Source: Episyrphus balteatus
Taxonomy: Eukaryota; Arthropoda; Insecta; Diptera; Syrphidae
Assembly: GCF_945859705.1 (NCBI RefSeq)
Contig: NC_079137.1
Location: 69,338,277-69,402,276, forward strand
Reading direction: 5' to 3'
Length of the DNA: 64,000 nt
Shown here piece by piece: positions 47,109-60,190 of this stretch. The notes beneath the pieces are model-generated. The model was not told the origin of the DNA and ran no database searches. It saw only the letters and a list, made by a program, of their open reading frames with translations. Positions within the stretch are counted from its first letter, which is position 1, and every line of letters begins with the position of its first letter. A program made the position numbers and the translations under genes.

Positions 47109-47924
47109 AGCGCACACGCTGGCTGATGGTTTGATGATGATGGGGTGAAAAATAAAGGGGAATTTTTTTGAGTAATTGGTTTGGAAAAGTTAAACATCGA
47201 CAAGGACGATTGACAGACGTGAATGTAAGTGAAAAAAAATCAACGAAAAAAAGCTTCTTTAATCAAAAGTGAAGTTGGCCTTTCATTAGGGTTACTTCTT
47301 AAGGTTTTTTGAGTGGGTATAAATTGGTTTTTTGCCATATATGGTCTTTTTTACCCACTCTTGATGAGGGGAAGAGTTATGTGGAAATAAAATCAAACCA
47401 TTCAATCAATTTTTTTGTAATAAATGTATTACAGGAAATTTAGTAGAAGTTTCTCAGAAGTCGTGTGTTATTTTTTTTTTATTTGAAATTATGTAGGTAC
47501 TTCAAAAATAGGATGACCTTACCCTTGCAAAGATTTTTCTAGGAAGGATGGTTTTTTTTCTATTAATTCGTTAATATTTTAATATTCTAAAGCATACAGT
47601 TTAAAGTTCTGAGAAAATATAGAAGAAGTCATCAAGTGCTATATGTTTGACGTTAGAGTCAATCATATGCCAGCTACTTTGAAGAGCATTTCAAATCAAT
47701 TGTATTTTTGGATACCAGAAAGAAATAAGTCAATAATTAGTTTGAATTCAGTAGAATTTCTACAAAATTGTTAATGGTTATAGTCAGTTAGTAAAAGTTT
47801 TTGAACAAAAGTTCCAAATCCGTAATTGTCTATAATGCATTCATAAATGTTGTCGAAAAATATCTGATTTCTTTTATCTTTGGTAATTTAAGTCCTCAAG
47901 AACTAGTTCTTTGCTTTAGATTCA
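47109..47924. other. Spacer, no gene recognised
   Basis: Single-copy-looking DNA, no gene seen. Confidence 0.5.
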
Positions 47925-49330
47925 ATTTTTGACATGATAACGTCTTATAAATCAATGAACCATGGCAGCCACCATAAAAAAGTGATGCCATTTTCTAGCG
48001 TTCCACTCTCGCACTTTCGCAGTGCGACAAAAATTTTAATTAAAAATTAAAAATAAACTATTAGAGATACAAAAATCTTCTATAGCTTATTTGAAAGATA
48101 ATAACCTAAAGTTAAATACATTTGAAGGATTTTAAAAAATTCTATCTTTTAATAGGGTAAATAGGGGTAAAACAAAATTTCAAAAAATTGGCTATTTTCT
48201 AAACGCGACAATGTAAAGAGCTGATTTTTTTTTAAATCAATAGATAAATTTATTTTAAGACTGACAATGGTATTGAAAAAATTCTAAAAAATTTCAAAAC
48301 CAAGCTATAAATGGTTTTATAAAACTTAAACATGAGGTAGACCTTTGACAAAGTAGTGATTATAGGTAGGGGAATTTTTTTTTGACAATTTAAAAAATGT
48401 CATTCGAAAGATAATACAAAAAAAGTTAGGGGTCTGATACAGAATTTTTTTCTTAAGTCTCTGCGTTTCGAAATATGAATTTTTGAAAAATACCTACTTA
48501 TTTTGGGGTATTTTTGGGTGAGTTTTTATTTTTTTTTTTAATTTCTGTAGCATTCAAAAAATCTCAAGCTTATAGAACATGTAGTCTATGACTGTGCGCA
48601 TACATGTGCAAAAAATTGGTATTTCAAAATGGTTTTTGACCGAATAACGGAAAAAACAAGTTTTTTTGTCCCAAGTTTTTTGACCTTTTTTAACTGTTTT
48701 TTTTTTCTTCAACAGATAAATAAATGAAATTTATACTGTAGATAGATAATAGACAGGACTATATCTGTGCAAAATTTCAATCAATTTTGTAGTCACAATT
48801 TTGAGATAATGGTAAAATAAAGTTTTATTATTCAACAGGTTCTATCTTTTGATCTAAATCAAATACAAATTGAATTCAACGTTATTGAGCATCCTGGTGA
48901 TGTTACCTTTCATTTGATATATCACACATAACTGTACATTCATTACAAGCTACCCAATGTTAAATTAAAAAAACTTGCGAAATACCTCAAAACACCTGTG
49001 GAGATCTGTTGATCATGAACAGCCACCAGTGTGGGAAGTACCGTAATTTCAGTTTGGAGTTTCGACATGGTTGGCTATAAAAAAATCTAACTTTTTTTCT
49101 AGGCATCACAGAAATAAGGTTGAAACCACAAATAAAAGGTGAAATAACGAGCTTTCACATGATATAAAATTTTGTATAGGTTGTCATTGAAAAAAATCCA
49201 TTCAATAGCGTGAGAAGATAAAATTATATGTATGTTTTTTTGCCTTTTTGGAAAATGTGATCAAAAACCTTGTTTTGGATTGTCTTAGCCGTGAATAATG
49301 TGATTTTTATTTTATTAAATAAACCATATT
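47925..49330. repeat. S-family dispersed repeat, copy B (longest)
   Basis: It joins the parts seen separately elsewhere. 47,925-48,700 matches copy A (14,275-15,050), and 48,690-49,260 matches copy C (33,880-34,440). The left end holds the 5' half of the antisense tRNA-like module (CCATGGCAGCCACC preceded by GATAACGTCTTATAAATC), without the B box. No reading frame of note is present. Confidence 0.75.
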
Positions 49331-49429
49331 TCCAACAATTTGAAAAAAGTTATTCAGTGTTTTATACATAAGTAGACAAAAATCTAATAAATACGGCTGT
49401 TAGACTTTATTAACTCTGTTTTTTTATAA

Positions 49430-50130
49430 ATCACTTTAAGACCCTTAAATTTGGAAAGCTTATAATCCACTAAATAGAAAATAAAGTTTACAAAACTTTC
49501 ACAAAATTATTCGCAAAGGATGTAGGTAATTGGAAGATTGGAACTCAAAAAAGTAATGTAAACAAGAATTGCTTTAGGACCATCAGATATAAAAAAAATC
49601 TAAATCTTTCATGAAACAAAACATCATGACGAAAATAATCTGTCCTATTTCTCTTCGCAGTGTATATAATTGTATTTGAAAAACCATATTTAAAAAAACC
49701 CTTTTGGGACCCACAAAAATATAAAATTTTAAAACCTCTACAAGAAAATAAACACTTCATGTCCAAAACTAATAAAAAATTTGGTTGTCAACTTCAAATC
49801 ACGGTTTAGAAAGAATTTAATAACTTCTAAGAACAAAACTACGAGTATTAAACTTAAAAAATTAAAACTTTGTGCTCTGTGAGTTTACACAATTCGCATA
49901 GTATCCAATTGGAAGTAAAAAAAAAATTACCCTAGGACCCTTATAAAAACGACCCTGAAAAAACTGATTTATGCTCTGAGATGCAAATGGATTTAGAAAA
50001 AAAAAAACATGTTCTTAGGACCCTCTCAAATATGCAAAGTTAAAAATTCTCTATTCACAAAACTACATTATATCCGAAATTTACGAAAATCTATTTTGTA
50101 GTGTGGCCAAGATTTTTTTCTTAATCCAAT
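49430..50130 (+). repeat. Diverged tandem array, ~126-bp unit, block 1
   Basis: Units are recognised by (C)TTAGGACCCT or TTTGGGACCC followed by AAA.ATGCAAAGTTAAAAATTCT, then ACAAAACTA and TCCAAAACTTA, and often TGTGCTCTGTGAGTCTA. Anchors lie at about 49572, 49703, 49931 and 50013. The copies are heavily diverged. Confidence 0.75.
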
Positions 50131-52669
50131 TTCTATTTGACTCGGTTCAGGGATAATAATATAAAAATTATGAAATACATTTTTTTTGTAACTTTACAAC
50201 ACATTTTAAGTAACTCGTATTACCACTATTAGAATATTTATAAGATACCTAGTAAAATAGTAATAGTACCCAGTCGAAATGTTTATAACATAAATAAATT
50301 ACCAATAAATCAAGACGTAATTAAAAAAATAAAAATCTCTCAACTTTGACTAAGTTCTTCAAAAAAGATTGTATCCAATGAATAAACATTAAGGACAAAT
50401 AAAAATCTCCTTTTTAATACAAACAACATTTTCCAAAAGGGCGTCCTTTCTATAATATCTCCCTCAATCTTCTCTCTTTCCCTCTCTATCTTCCTTCATG
50501 AAAAAGAAATGTCTTAATTATCATTGTAATTGTATTTTCCTTTAAGCTTGTTAGTAATATGCATGATGTTAATTTCAAAAAACGCTTTGCTTTTCTATTT
50601 ATCTACTATATATGTAGAGAGCCTGTCAAGGACATTATTTTCTTCTTCTTCTTTCATAGCAACAATCCATGTAATATTCTATGTTTATTTATGAAGAGCA
50701 TAATACACATACACATACACATACAAAAACACATACATATTCTAAGCAAAAGAAGAAAGCAAAGACTTTGAAACGCTTCAAACAAAAACACACATCTAAT
50801 GAAACAACCAAAAAATAAAAAAACAAAACACAAAAAGCAAAAAAGAACAGAAACAAAAAAAAAGGAAATTAAATGGAAATTGAAATTTTGTTAATTTAGT
50901 TAAAAAGCTGAGCATCCTAGGCACTTCAAAAAATTCATCATTTTCTGACATTGATGAGTTTTCATCCTTCAAAGGCACACTCACTCTCTCGCTTGTGTGT
51001 GTGTGTTAGTGTGAATGTGTGTGATGAGTTTTCCTGCTCCTGATATGGCTCTAAAACTCAAGTTGGGATGCTGTTTTGATGTGTGTAACATCATCAAGTT
51101 CACAGCTGGGAGTCTTCAAAAAGTCATCAAAACACCAAAGTTGCTAGCTGCTGCTAGGAATCTCTGTTCTAAAGGACGAGAAGAGGACACTCTATACAAC
51201 ATACTCTTAATTTCGTTAAAATTTCCATATGCATATGTGTTCTTCATATAGAAAAAGGAACCTACCTCATGTCCTTGGGTTATGCTTATACTACCACACC
51301 ATCTCCATACCACCCATCATATTTATTTCAAATTCATCACACGAAATATAATATTTAATCAAAGGATATAATTCTCTCAAGTGTATGTCCTTTCAAAGAT
51401 TTTCTTCTTCGTTTACCCATAACTCTTGTACCTCTTTTCATCCTCGTCCTGAAATGCTGCCTCCTCCTGCGTGACTATATAGCGAGTGGGTGAAATATTT
51501 TCTCATTTTTTTTTTAAGGATCCTTTGATACCTTTTAAACCTAATCTACGTGGTGGTAGGTACCTTCACATAGATTTCCCAGAGAGAGATGATGGATGTG
51601 TTTGAAGATTTATATTTGAAGGGCATGAACGTAGACGACGAACGGAACGAACCAAACGCATGCCACAAAGACTTTAAATTCTTAAATAGAATCCACACTT
51701 TCTTTCTTTATTCTTCCACCAAATAGCAAAAAAAAGGAGTAAAAAAGAATACAAAGTGTGCGTTTTTCAGTGTTCAAATGAAAAAGTTTCTACCATAAAT
51801 TTTGTCTTAAAAATTTTACGAGATACGAGCTTTGAGAAAATTAATGGCCGAACTTGGTCTATCTATTATCCTGTGCGACGATAATGATCCTTTATTGGAT
51901 GTTCTTTGACTGTGTGTGCAGTTTGTGATGATTATCATCTTTTATATTGAAGCAGGAAACCGCAAAAAAAAAAACTGTATATAAATTCACTTCCGTTCGA
52001 ATAAGTTTATTGGGTACATGTTGGAGTACAGAGTTGATTCACATTCATCGAAAACTGCCAAGATGCGTTTTACTCGCATTCAAAAAGTTTTTCAAAAGTT
52101 TTTTCTTTATGTGTGCACTTGAGTATCAATAAAATCCTTTTCATATACACACACGTTCCACATATAGATGGTTTCCGATAGTTTTATGGAACAACAGAAG
52201 AAAAGAAAAAAAAAATTAAAAGCTTTATTCAACCGCTGCTGACTGTTAGAGGCTCCTAAATGCCATAAAGTCAAAAAGATAAAAAATCATTTGCCTTTTG
52301 TTTCAAGGTACCCCTATACACCTAAAGTGGTAGTGTGTATAGTAGATGAATGGACGATGGATACAAAATGGACGGTGATATATCAATGCAGTTGTTCATA
52401 AAGTATATCGTGAGGAGGGCAGTGGGGGAAATTTTCATAGACATTCAGTCGATTATCAACTTTATAGCTATGACCGGATGCAATTTGGTTTTTCTTCTGC
52501 CATAGGTTTTGTGCGAATGAAAATAGTGAAAAAAAGATAAAAGTTAAAAAAAAAAAATGGATTATTACTTCTTCAATCGACTTTTACTCTTTTAGCCTCT
52601 ATTTCCGGCTGTTGAATAGCTTCAATGCAAGAAATTTCACTTACATGAGAGTTGCTTTATGACCTTAAA
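50131..52669. other. Spacer between two related arrays
   Basis: No gene is supported. Short CA-rich (50,706-50,735) and GT-rich (50,995-51,025) tracts occur. The block interrupts two stretches of the same ~126-bp repeat and does not itself contain it. Confidence 0.5.
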
Positions 52670-54420
52670 GCCCCTAAAACTAAAAACAAATTATTCTTGT
52701 TAGTAGGCATACTTTACATAAATATTCTTCGTATAAAAATATCGAGACGAAAAAAAAAACTTTTAGAAAAATCGGCTTAGGTCCCTCAAAAAAGCAAAGT
52801 TAAAAATTCTCTTAAATTTAAATTTCATGTCCAAAAACTTATAAAATTAATTTTTTGGACTATTGTGTTCCAATACAATTTGGAATTCAAAAAACAAAGT
52901 TAAAAAAAAATCATTTTGAGACCCTAAAAAAAAAAACAAAAATTTAAAATCGTCTTAGAACAAAACTAAGCATCTAAAAAACACTACTGCGCAATATTTT
53001 TAAACATTCTTTAATATATTGCAAAAAAAAAACATATATTTTTATGAAAATTTTGTGAAGACCCTTAAAATTTTAAAAATTTAAAAGCTTCTAAATTGAT
53101 AAAAATAAATTTTTGTAGTCTGTTAGTTGACTTTCTTCGCATAATAATATATTTAAAGCACGAAAATATATGTATGTTTTGAAAAAAAAAATCCTTAGGA
53201 CCCTACAAATTGTAAAGTTAAAAATTCTTTTTGAAACCAAACTTTGTACCTAAAAATAATTGGTTGGAACACAAACATCTAATTTAGACAAATTTGTTTT
53301 AGGACCTTCTAAAATGCACAAATTCAAAGTGTTTAAATATCAAACTATGTTTGCAAAACTTGTAACAAAGTACCGCGAAGTCGATGTCGTCCCTTAAAAT
53401 ACATTTCAACTAAAAACCAATTTTGTAAACCAATGTTTTGAAGAAATTTGCCTTAAATGTAAAAATTCTAAGATTTTGTACCATTTGCAGCAGATTCAAT
53501 TAGAGCTTAAAATAATCATGTTTGAAAAAAATTGCCTTAGGACCCCAAATGCAAAGTTAAAATTCTTTAAAAAAATGATGTGTTCAAAACGTAGAAAAAT
53601 TAAAATTTTTAGTCTGTGTGTCTATATCACCCACTAATTAAACTAATTAAACAAAAATTGCCCTTGAACCCCAAAAAATTAAAAAAAAAATCCAAATCTT
53701 TCAAAAAGTAAAACACTATGAAGTAAACTATTTGTCCTCTTTTCCTTCTCAGATTATACAATTGGATTTAAGAACCGTCTTGGGACCCACAAAAATACAA
53801 AATTTAAAAAACTACATGTCCAAAACTTACAAGAAATGCAATTTGTGTGTCTATGAGTCGATAACTTTCCCATCAATCATTTTTAAGAAGAAAAATCGCC
53901 TTAGGACCTTCACAAATGCTAATTTAAAAAATTTCTTAGAACAAAACTAAGTGTTCAAAACTTAAAAAAAAAAAATAAAGTTTGTGCTCTTTTTGTCTAC
54001 GCTCTACACTACATCATTTACATAGAATTCAATTAGAAGACAAACTTATCAAAAATTAAACTGCATTAGGACCCTTATTTATAAATAAATCATTATGGAA
54101 AAAACTAATTTTTGCTCTGTGAGTCTATTTTCTTCGCAGTAGATGTAGGTTATTGGATTTTGAAAAAAAAAAAAACATTTTCCCATAATATCCCCTTAGG
54201 ACCCTCAAATATGCAAAGTTAAAACTTATCATAATAAAAAATTACGTATCCGAAACTTACGAAAAACTTATTTCTGTGTTTTTTAAGAAAATTATTTTGG
54301 GATCCTAACAACAAAACTATGTACATAACTTTAAAAAAAATGCATTTTTGTGTTCTGTTTGTCAAAACGCTTTACATAGCAATATGATGAAATAGAGCTC
54401 ATTAAAATCCATGTTAAAAA
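52670..54420 (+). repeat. Diverged tandem array, ~126-bp unit, block 2
   Basis: This is the same unit as at 49,430-50,130. The GGACCC anchor occurs at about 52776, 52915, 53057, 53193, 53299, 53535, 53662, 53779, 53900, 54065, 54195 and 54296. Steps are mostly 100-165 bp; one gap of 236 bp looks like a lost anchor. Frames such as 53732-53950 are repeat translations. Confidence 0.8.
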
Positions 54421-56999
54421 AAATAACATTTTCTGTCTTTAAACTGTCATAACATGGAATTGTATGACCATGAAATTTGAAAAACTCAAAATTCAAGGGT
54501 TAAGTCAATTTTGGAAAAACTAAATATCTTTCAATAGCTGTTTGTGCCTAATTGCCATATTCAATTCAAGTATCTTGCCATACTGATAACAAAATTAAGA
54601 AATTGAGAAGAAAAGTCTTAATATTCCGGCGTAGACAGATTGAATTTGTGGACCCCTATTTCTTCTACTTATCGTTTGCTTAGCATTTAAATGATTGTTT
54701 TGATTTCAAAAATCCGATTTAATATTTTTAATGAATCCATAACTTGTCCTTTTTATTACCTTACACTGATGCTTTAAGTTAAATAGGATTATACGAACCC
54801 TATATAAAAAATATATGTAGAGTGAATCTTCCCCCTTTCACTACTTTCGAATACCATCTCAAACTCATAACAATTGAAAACCCAAAAAGGTGTTCACAAT
54901 GAGCTGAGCACCCACCCCAACCCCCTTTAAACTTAGCATACATTCACAATTATGATAACTTTTCTCTGTTTGTCTGTGTGCAACTGCTGCTGCAAACAGT
55001 CGACAAAACTTGTTCTCCCAGAATATTAGCATAATTAATTAGCAGGCGAAATCCTTTTTTTTTTAATTTTATTTTTTGTTGCAGCAGAAAGAAAAAAAAA
55101 AATTAATTTCATTACAGCATGAATTAATTTTCAACAAGAGTGCTCTTTTACAAAAGCAGCTCCTCTCACTCTTATCCAAACTCATACAAAAATTTTAGCA
55201 GTTATGATCCTTTTTGATAGCAATAGGAGGAGGGTGGGATCGGGAGGATGTAGTAGAAAGGACATAGTTTTGGTTTTGTGTGAAGTTAGTACTAAGAATT
55301 AATATTTCACAACCTGTACTTGACTAATATGAGGACTGTCCTCCTTTTTGTCGACTCCGAAGAGTGTCCTTTTGTTAATTCAATAAATAACACAAAATGT
55401 TCAACCATTTGTATGAGTGGGCGAGAGGTGCCGTTAAAGTACTTATAGTTCTACTCTGGACAAGGTTCAGTTACATTTGTATTGTTTTTTTTTTTTTGTC
55501 TTCCTTTTTTTTTATTTTGTTCTATCCTATCGTTTGAGTGTCGTTGGCAGGCAGTTTCGGTTTTAGGAATTCTTTTTTTTTTGTCCAGGACTTCCTTTTT
55601 GCCTAGAAGAGAAATAGTGAGTGTATAAGTACTCGAGAAGAGAGATGTACTGTTGATCCTTATCCGTGTCCTATTGTCCATCCCAATGAATGGCAGTAAA
55701 GTGTTTTTCGTCCTTCTATATGAGAGTCCTTCCTTCTAAAAAAAAAAAAACTTGTGGTGAAATGGGTTTTCTGTTTGCGTGCACAAAGAGTGCGAGGAGG
55801 TGGACTCCTATACTGATCCTATAGAGCCTGCCATACACAGACTTTCTACGAAAAAGGATATAAAGTATTGTGATGTTTCTATGTTTTTTTGTATTATTCG
55901 TTCGCAGTCTAGAACCTTTTTTTTTTGTATGAAAAAGTTTAGAGAAGAACGAAATAACTTTGGGTTAATGGATGCACTAAAGTGAGTGATGGCGGAAGTG
56001 GTAGCCGAACAGAACCAAATGGATAACTTGGAAAATTGCATCCGAAATTGAGGTCATAAATTACGTACTCGGGGTGAACAGGAATAAAAAAAAAAACACA
56101 CACACACAAAAGGACATGCACAAGTGAAGAGTATATAATTCCTCCATGGCATGGTTGTTGTTTCTTAGTGAAAAAGGCAATGCGTGGGGGTAGTTACAAC
56201 CTACAGCACCCAAATAAGCATTGGCAAAAGGATAAAAGATATTTTTCGGAGCAATTATTTACATTTTATGGAGACTTTTGATTTATGTTTTTTTTTTAGT
56301 ATTTTTTTTTTTGTCTTATTCAAAGGAGAGAAATATTCAAGCATTGGATATTGATATTTACGCATGGATAAGAAAGATAGATGTTAAATTGGAGAAACGG
56401 TTATTGGTATTTGGTGGATTTTTTCGGAAAATTTTGTGGTCAAGAAACTCGATAAACTGGACAGGGAGAAAACTTTAAATTTTCCAATGCCATCTCATAA
56501 TTCAGTTAAAGTGTGCATAAGGATTTATTTTATGGTTTTTTGGTTGGTTATGAAAATGGGTCTTTGGTATTGAAGATTGTAAGGGTTTTTTTGTAACATT
56601 ACATAAGAAGATATAGAGGAGGTCCACAAAATTACTGATCCTGAATAACAGAAGAACATGGAAAGAAAAAAACTAAAAACATTAACTTGAGGGTCGTTTG
56701 CAAAGATCGATAGCATAATCATTTGTTTTTAAAGTTACATTAGGACACCACCTTTTCTACTTTTGTTTACCCTTTATGTAGTTAATTCTTTATGTACCCT
56801 TTTACCACTTTACATTACTATTCTTTTTTATTTGACTACGTCATATTGAAATAAAATGCATGACTGGGACAAAATTGATAAATGTATAAGAAAACTTAAA
56901 ATTCGTCCTTAAAACATAAAAAACAACTCTTTAAATGAAATTGAGCTCCAAAAAAAGTATGCAGTTTAATTTATCTTATAAAGATGCATTTTCAGAAAA
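54421..56999. other. Single-copy-looking spacer
   Basis: No gene is supported. Around 55,020-55,060 the sequence ATTAGCATAATTAATTAGC, followed by GGCGAAAT, has homeodomain-like TAAT sites. This is only suggestive of a regulatory element. Confidence 0.45.
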
Positions 57000-58270
57000 A
57001 AATTTCAAAACCGTTTTTTAAAAAAGTAATTTTTTATAAATAATTTTAAAAAATTTAAATAAATTTGGTATCCCATTTTGTAGAAAATTTTAAGCAACAC
57101 GTAATACCAAAATTTCAAAATAATTTAATGTCACGTTTTCGAAAACTTAATTTTTCAAAAAAATAATTTCAATTTTTTTTTTTTTTCAAATCCAAAAATT
57201 ATTTTTTTTTCAAAATTTTGTTCTTGATTTATATTAAGGAAATATAAATGTTTCTGCATAAAAAAATCGTCAAAATTGACCTAGTTATTTGGAAGATAAT
57301 TTAAAATTTAAAAACTGTTCTTTGGGAGATACCGTTAATAAGGATTTTTGAAAAAAACTTTTTGGATCAAAAAAATTAAATCCAAAAACCCCTATGTTTT
57401 GTACACTGTACAGTAGGGTGGGTCAGAAAAATCGAAATTCTTTTTTTTTGAATTGGTACTCCAAAAAATCGATTGCTAGACCCCTCTAGAATATACACAC
57501 CAAATATGAGCTCTTTATATTAATGGAAAAGTCCTCCGCTTTGCAATTTTCCATTTTTACATCAAGCTTCTACTAAAAAAAAATAATTTTTTTATTAATT
57601 GACTTTTTAGCAAATTTCTTTTCATATTCTTGTAGGAAATTGAACGCTCTACAAAAAAGGCCTTACACACTTTTTTCGTTTATCTAACCGTTGAATAGAT
57701 ATTTGAGGTCCAAAAATCGAGAAAATCTTTAAAAATTCGTTTTTTGTTCTTAATTTTGTAACAAATTGAAAAATTATAATGATCAAACGCGCAAGACATA
57801 TTCTTGTTGAAAATTGATTGCTCCACAAAAAAGGTCTTGTGAACTTTTTTCATTAATCTAACCATTCTAAAGATATTCGAGGTCAAAGTTAAAAAAAAAT
57901 ATAAATACATTTTATATTTTTAAAAAATTTCTAATTCACTGAAACTTCATTATTTTCAAATTAGCAATATATATTCTTGTAGGGGCTTAAACGTTCTACA
58001 AAAAATTCCTTGGAATGAAATTGATTGCTTTAACCGTTTAGAAGATATTCGTATCCAAATCGCAATGCATACGGGTCATAAGAAAACTATTGAAATCAGT
58101 GAGCATTGGTACTGTACAGTGTACAGGATTCAAAAAACTCCTACATACCAAGCTTGAAGTAGATCAGCACATCTGTTTATGCTTTAGCTCCTTATACAGA
58201 CCGACAGACAAATTGACAGACTGACAGACAGACGGACTTTCGAGACCCACTTTTTTGTCATTCTCTAGTT
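57000..58270. repeat. R1 dispersed repeat interrupted by a half foldback
   Basis: R1 words are GGTATCCCATTTTGTAG (about 57065), ACGTTTTCGAAAACTTAATT (about 57133) and GAGATACCGTTAATAAGG (about 57329). After the insertion at 57416-58109 they continue with CTACATACCAAGCTTGAAG and a CAGACAGACGGACTTTCGAG tract near 58222. The order matches 29,560-29,890. Confidence 0.7.
57416..58109. mobile_element. Half copy of the GGGTGGGTC foldback
   Basis: It matches the left arm and part of the loop of the element at 58641-59975 but lacks the right arm. The same 10-bp palindrome ACTGTACAGT lies directly before it (57405-57414) and after it (58111-58120), with one extra base on each side. A minus-strand frame at 57680-57910 also occurs in the full copy only because the DNA is repeated. 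Confidence 0.8.
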
Positions 58271-58439
58271 GTGTAGGTATAATAATATTCGTCTTTTATG
58301 TATTTGGAAACGTTTGTCCTTCATTATTGAAAACTTCCGAACACCAATTAAATCCGGTGATGTTAGGACATTTGAATCAATAGGGGGTCATTTCAGAGTA
58401 TTTATTATAGCTTGAAACAAGAGGACACAATTCCCTACA

Positions 58440-60190
58440 TGTCGAAAAAATGTGCTCAAAATGTCCAAACATGGTCCAACATTTCTGAATATATCCGAAC
58501 ATCTCCGAACACTTGCCAACATTTCCTAATATTTCTGCACATTTCCGAACATATCCAAAGATTTTCGAACATTTCCGAACATTTCCGAACACTTCAAAAC
58601 ATTATGGAACACTTTCAAATGTTTCCGAACATGTCCGCTAGGGTGGGTCAAAAAAATCGAAAATTTTTTTTTTGATTTGGTACTCCGAAAAATCGATTGC
58701 TAGACCCCTCTAGAATATACACACCAAATATGAGCTCTTTATATTAATGGGAAGGTCCTCCGCTTTGCAATTTTCCATTTTTACATCAAGCTTCTACTAA
58801 AAAAAAATAATTTTTTTATTAATTGACTTTTTAGCAAATTTCTTTTCAGATTCTTGTAGGAAATTGAACGCTCTACAAAAAAGGCCTTATACACTTTTTT
58901 CGTTTATCTAACAGTTGAATAGATATTTGAGGTCCAAAAATCAAAAAAATCTTTAAAAATTCGTTTTTGTTCTTAATTTTGTAACAAATTGAAAAATTAT
59001 AAAAATCAAACGCGCAAGACATATTCTTGTTGGAAATTGATTGCTCCACAAAAAAGGTCTAATAACTTTTTTCATTAATCTAACCATTCTAAAGATATTC
59101 GAGGTCAAAGTTAAAAAAAAATTATGAAAACATTTTATATTTTTAAAAATTTTCCAGTTCACTGAAAATTCATTATTTTCAATTTAGCAACACGGATTCT
59201 TGTAGGGGTTTAAACGTTCTACAAACAATTCCTTGGCATCAAATTGATTGCTTTAACCGTTTAGAAGATATTCGTATCCAAATCGCAATCCATACGGGTC
59301 ATAAGAAAATTATTGAAATCAGTGGGCATTGGTTTGGATACGAATATCTTCTAAACCGTTAAAGCAATCAATTTGATTCCAAGGAATTTCTTGTAGAACG
59401 TTTAAGCCCCTACAAGAATATATCTTGCTAATTTGAAAATAATGAAGTTTCAGTGAACTGGAAATTTTTTAAAAATATAAAATGTTTTTATATTTTTTTT
59501 TAACTTTGACCTCGAATATCTTTAGAATGGTTAGATTAATGAAAAAAGTTATTAAGACCTTTTTTGTGGAGCAATCAATTTCCAACAAGAATATGTCTTG
59601 CGCGTTTGATTTTTATAATTTTTCAATTTGTTACAAAATTAAGAACAAAAAACGAATTTTTAAAGATTTTTTTGATTTTTGGACCTCAAATATCTATTCA
59701 ACTGTTAGATAAACGAAAAAAGTGCATAAGGCCTTTTTTGTAGAGCGTTCAATTTCCTACAAGAATCTGAAAAGAAATTTGCTAAAAAGTCAATTAATAA
59801 AAAAATTATTTTTTTTTAGTAGATGCTTGATGTAAAAATGGAAAATTGCAAAGCGGAGGACCTTCCCATTAATATAAAGAGCTCATATTTGGTGTGTATA
59901 TTCTAGAGGGGTCTAGCAATCGATTTTTCGGAGTACCAAATCAAAAAAAAAAATTTCGATTTTTTTGACCCACCCTAATGTCCGCATACTTTCGAACATT
60001 TCTGAACATTTCGGGACACTTGCTAAAATTTCCGAACATGTCTGAACTCTTAAGAATATTTCCGAAAATCTCCAATCATTTCCGAACACCTTCGAACATT
60101 TCGGAACATATCCAAACACTTCCCACCACATCCTATCATTTCCGATCTAATTCGAACATTTCCGAACATCTCCCAACAAAGATCATAAGC
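58440..60190 (+). repeat. 10-bp minisatellite TCCGAACATT, split by foldback
   Basis: The sequences 58,440-58,638 and 59,978-60,180 cut cleanly into 10-mers related to TCCGAACATT (for example TCCGAACATC, TTCGAACATT, TCTGCACATT), still in phase. Joining both flanks with one TA restores an intact 10-mer (TCCGCTAATG). The plus-strand frame with an Ile-Ser-Glu-His-type repeat at 58412-58675 is a translation of the array. Confidence 0.88.
58641..59975. mobile_element. Foldback element, GGGTGGGTC ends, 1,335 bp
   Basis: Arms of 642 bp (58641-59282) and 643 bp (59333-59975) differ at only a few positions where I compared them, around a 50-bp loop. The ends are GGGTGGGTCAAAAAAATCG and TA flanks both sides (58639-58640, 59976-59977). 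The insertion sits in the 10-bp array, and its phase confirms the TA duplication. It encodes no transposase. Long perfect pairing would make a hairpin RNA if transcribed. Confidence 0.93.

Noticed and set aside
58412..58675. Plus-strand frame with repeated Asn-Ile-Ser-Glu-His-type peptide
   Set aside because: Translation of the 10-bp minisatellite.
57680..59712. Similar peptides from frames at 57680-57910, 58953-59162 and 59482-59712
   Set aside because: Their similarity follows from DNA identity of the foldback arms; one copy is shifted and truncated, and no transposase motif is present.
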